Source: Anarhynchus alexandrinus (Eukaryota; Chordata; Aves; Charadriiformes; Charadriidae). Taken from it: a stretch of 64,000 nt of DNA. The stretch is taken from contig VUYV01000046.1 of NCBI GenBank assembly GCA_008711295.1, forward strand, positions 4,555,239 through 4,619,238. Reading direction: 5' to 3'. The translations under genes and the position numbers were made by a program. Shown here one piece after another: positions 61,577 to 64,000 of this stretch. The notes under the pieces are model-generated. The model worked only from the letters and a program-made list of their open reading frames with translations. It was not told the origin of the DNA and ran no database searches. Position 1 is the first letter of the stretch. Each line of letters starts with the position of its first letter.

Positions 61577-62500
61577 TACTTTTATATATTTGTTATCAAT
61601 GATTTGGATGAGGGAATCGAGTGCACCCTCAGTAAGTTTGCAGATGACACCAAGTTAGGCGGTAGCACTGATCTTCGTGAGGGTAGGATGGCTCTACAGA
61701 GGAATCTGGACAGACTGGATCGGTGGGCCGAGGCCAATGGTATGAGGTTCAACAAGGCCAAGTGCCAGGTCCTGCACTTGGGTCACAACAACCCCATGCA
61801 GCGCTACGGGCTTGGGGAAGAGTGGCTGGGAAGCTGCCTGGTGAAAAAGGACCTGGGGGTGTTGGACAGCCAGCTGAGTATGAGCCAGCAGTGTGACCAG
61901 GTGGCCAAGAAGGCCAAGAGCAACAAAGCTAGTGAGGGGTCTGGAGATCAAATCTTAGGAGGAGCTCCTGAGGGAACCGGGGTTGTTTTGTCTGGGGAAA
62001 AGGAGGCTGAGGGGAGACCTTATTGCTCTCTACAACTACCTGAAAGGAGGTTGTATCGAGGTGGGGGTCGGTCTCTTTTCTCCCTAGTAAGAAGTGATTG
62101 GACAAGAGCAAACAGCCTCAAGTTGCACCAGGGGAGGTTTAGATTAGAAATGAGGAAAAATTTCTTCACTGAAAGGGTTGCCAAGCATTGGAACAGGCTG
62201 TCCAGGGAAGTGGTTGAGTCACCATCCCTGGAGGTATTTAAAAGAGGTGTAGACATGGTGCTTAGGGACATGGTTCATGGTGGTTTTGGCAGTCTTAGGT
62301 TAATGGTTGGACTCAATTCTAAGGGTCTTTTCCAACCTAAACGATTCTATGATTCACCTGATATAAACCAGAATAAGTGGCACAGCCATGTAAGCACATG
62401 TACGATTCAGCGGGGGAATGAAACCTCCTGGTTAACTCCGCACTCCCTGGCAAAGTTCTCCCCTCCTGCGTCCTCTTGTCTGCGGCAAGATGTGCATTAA
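61568..62500 (+). pseudogene. CR1 ORF2 fragment, 310-codon open frame through a deletion
   Basis: This is the longest gap-free open frame in the window. Residues 10-32 carry the reverse-transcriptase segment with the FADD catalytic motif at about 24-27. FNKAKCQVLHLG follows at about 61-72 and KKDLGVL at about 93-99. After about residue 117 the internal deletion puts the text out of the CR1 frame ([11 protein letters not shown] and on). A second small length change near 62065-62080 restores it at [10 protein letters not shown], and it reads through FFTERVAKHWNRL and SLEVFKRGVDMVLRDMV. It then runs past the usual stop into the tail and flank. The rest of the polymerase and the endonuclease are absent, so no activity is expected. 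The ATG is not a true ORF2 start. Confidence 0.9.
61577..62355 (+). mobile_element. CR1 LINE, 5'-truncated copy with internal deletion
   Basis: About 780 bp, the most 5'-extended CR1 copy in the window. It starts within the reverse transcriptase, just before the INDLDEGIEC block, and reaches the normal tail (GGTTAATGGTTGGACTCAAT, CTTTTCCAACCTAAACGATT, CTATGATTC). At about 61916-61922 the segment between the QVAKKA and RRATKLV-type blocks is missing. By comparison with the copy at 3120 and general CR1 order, this is roughly 170-200 bp. GGCCAAGAGCAACAAAG at the join suggests microhomology. The copy is otherwise close to those at 33178 and 58211. Confidence 0.95.
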
Positions 62501-63370
62501 CTTGGGTTTGCTTCATAGAAAAGGAGCGATGCTGGAGCTTCCTTTGGAGGTTTTACCATTTGATTGAATCAAATTGCTCTAAAAATTCTCTCCATCTGTA
62601 TCCCCACTGTAGGGTAAGAGACATTTTTTCCCTGTTTGTCTCTGCTCTCAGCTGGTCTTACTGAGGCTGTTTCCACAGCAGATGTAGAGGTGGAGAAAAT
62701 TCCAAATACACCATGTGCCAGATATAAACTATATTGCCTTACCAAACTGGTTAATGTTGTTTAGCTGACAATTCGGTAATGTAGGAAAAGCTGCATATTA
62801 TTGGCCAAGCACTTCATAATTTTCTGGTATTTCTAAAATGGATGCCAGCACTTGGAAATATTGAGTAATTTTTAATTGAAGGGATACGATCAGTAGGTGA
62901 TTAGTTTGTGAAGTGCCTTGGATATATGCTGTGTTGTAGAGACAAGCCATCTGGAGCGAGCCTGCGGTTTAGCTTCTGTAATGAGTACCCACAGGCTGCG
63001 ATGCCAAAATGACCAGCTTTATTACGTAGATGAAGATCTTGAGTAATTCAATTCATTTTCACAGATCTAAATGAACTAAAATGGGAACATAATTTGGGCC
63101 AAAGTTTTAGTTTCATGCTCTTGAGTATTAAGCCAGGATTATCAATGCGTCTTCCAGTATCCTTAATATAACCAGCTACCGTAAATCGGACTATTGAGTT
63201 CCTTCCTCTGCCTGCAGCATTTACCAAATTCACTGTGGCCAGGATTTCACCCTGTTTTGCCTGGATGAGCAGTGAGGGTCCCTCAGGTGCTTCTTGTAGT
63301 TGCTGCTCCTGTAACGTGCAAGCGTAGTCCCCTGCCTCTGATCTTGGGGGCAGGCTGGCAGGGTAGAAGA
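62356..63370. other. Unique non-coding stretch
   Basis: One kilobase of AT-rich sequence between CR1 copies; nothing recognisable. Confidence 0.6.
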
Positions 63371-63550
63371 GTCATAAAATCATAGAATACTTTGGGTTGG
63401 AAGGGACCTTTAAAGGTCATCTAGTCCAACCCCCCTGCAATGAGCAGGGACATCTTCAACTAGATCAGGTTGCTCAGAGCCCCGTCCAACCCAGCCTTGA
63501 ATGTTTCCAGGGATGGGGCATCTACCACTCTCTGGGCAACCTGTTGCAGT
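63371..63550 (-). mobile_element. CR1 LINE, short 3' tail fragment (antisense)
   Basis: About 180 bp of reverse-complement CR1 3' end: TCATAAAATCATAGAATACT, GGGTTGGAAGGGACCTTTAA, CCCCCCTGCAATGAGCAGGG, GGTTGCTCAGAGCCCCGTCC and TGGGCAACCTGTTGCAGT. Its length and break point are very similar to the fragment at 43460-43640; both stop at the CAACCTGTT(C/G)CAG block. Confidence 0.93.
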
Positions 63551-64000
63551 AATACTGTCTCACTGTTGAGGTCACTGGGTAGAAGAGTCCCATCATAAAT
63601 CTGTCTCAGTTGTACAGCCCGCAGCTTGCACTGCTACAGGGTACCTGGGCGGTACTGTTACTGGGTACCTGCAGCAGTGGTGTCTGTGTTGTTAGTCTTG
63701 CAGCTGCTGGAATTAATTACTCTACAATGAAGATTGATTTGCAGTATCACACCAAAATTAATCCCCCCTCTTTCTGAAATTATCATTACACAGTCTTTTT
63801 GCTGAAGTCCCATCAATCACGGTGATCTACAGTATTAAAACTCGAATCCGAAGTGCCGCCCTGTATCTGCTGTGTCAAGGGGTGTAGGAAGGAGCGAGGG
63901 TGTCTGGAGGGAGTGACTGGAAGTAGCTTAAAGAAAAAAAAAAATATCCTTGAGAAGGCTTTGATCTGAAGTTGGATATCTGTGCACCGAGGAGGGAGTG
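63551..64000. other. Unique non-coding stretch at window end
   Basis: 450 bp with no recognisable feature beyond a short A run at about 63931-63943. Confidence 0.6.

Noticed and set aside
1..64000. CRISPR arrays, operons, phage genes, tRNA or rRNA genes
   Set aside because: No direct-repeat and spacer pattern, no closely packed coding frames with ribosome-binding sites, and no tRNA B-box or rRNA sequence noticed on either strand. Repeat content is that of a bird nuclear genome.

Overview
This window looks like non-coding nuclear DNA from a bird. The main evidence is eleven 5'-truncated copies of chicken repeat 1 (CR1) LINEs, recognisable by the shared 3' tail (GGTTGGACTAGATGATCT-type block, CCTTCCAACC, ATTCTATGATTCTATG) and by the C-terminal part of CR1 ORF2. 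There are also two solo LTRs of a family that I recall as widespread in birds (one end begins TGTCCTGGTTTCAGCTGGGA, the U5 side carries CTCAACCCACGAG). No SINE or L1-type repeats were seen. The species cannot be fixed from the sequence. No host protein-coding gene, tRNA, rRNA or recognisable small RNA was found. The longest open frames are either CR1 ORF2 debris or short frames with no recognisable domain, and one apparent long frame only runs through an N gap.

Layout. 1-3.1 kb is unique sequence. A CR1 copy lies at 3120-3924 (+), next to an A17 run. 4-6.8 kb holds a (GGAA)n microsatellite. A CR1 copy lies at 6817-7562 (-). 7.6-17 kb is unique sequence with a purine-skewed block (9605-9925), an A/C-only tract (12001-12137) and two purine microsatellites (13391, 14597). 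Short CR1 tails lie at 16962 and 22158 (+). 22.3-30.7 kb is unique, with an (AT)n array containing three N. A solo LTR lies at 30737-31301 (+), then CR1 at 33178-33657 (+). An ancient LINE relic at about 38180-38945 (-) keeps endonuclease and perhaps reverse-transcriptase signatures. A CR1 tail lies at 43460 (-). A CpG-rich, G-rich island (about 45150-46100) is broken by a 378-base assembly gap. 46-52 kb is unique, with a 54-bp tandem duplication carrying paired GATA motifs. CR1 at 52414 (-), a solo LTR at 54361-54842 (-), and CR1 copies at 56711 (-), 58211 (+), 61577 (+) and 63371 (-) complete the window.

How it fits together. Nothing here reads as an operon, defence system or other multi-gene unit. 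The window is best read as an intergenic or long-intron segment, with the CpG island as the only promoter-like region. The observations most worth checking are the gap-broken CpG island, the duplicated GATA-palindrome element, the ancient LINE endonuclease relic, and the CR1 copy at 61.6 kb whose frame stays open through an internal deletion. CR1 accounts for about 4.5 kb, or 7% of the window.
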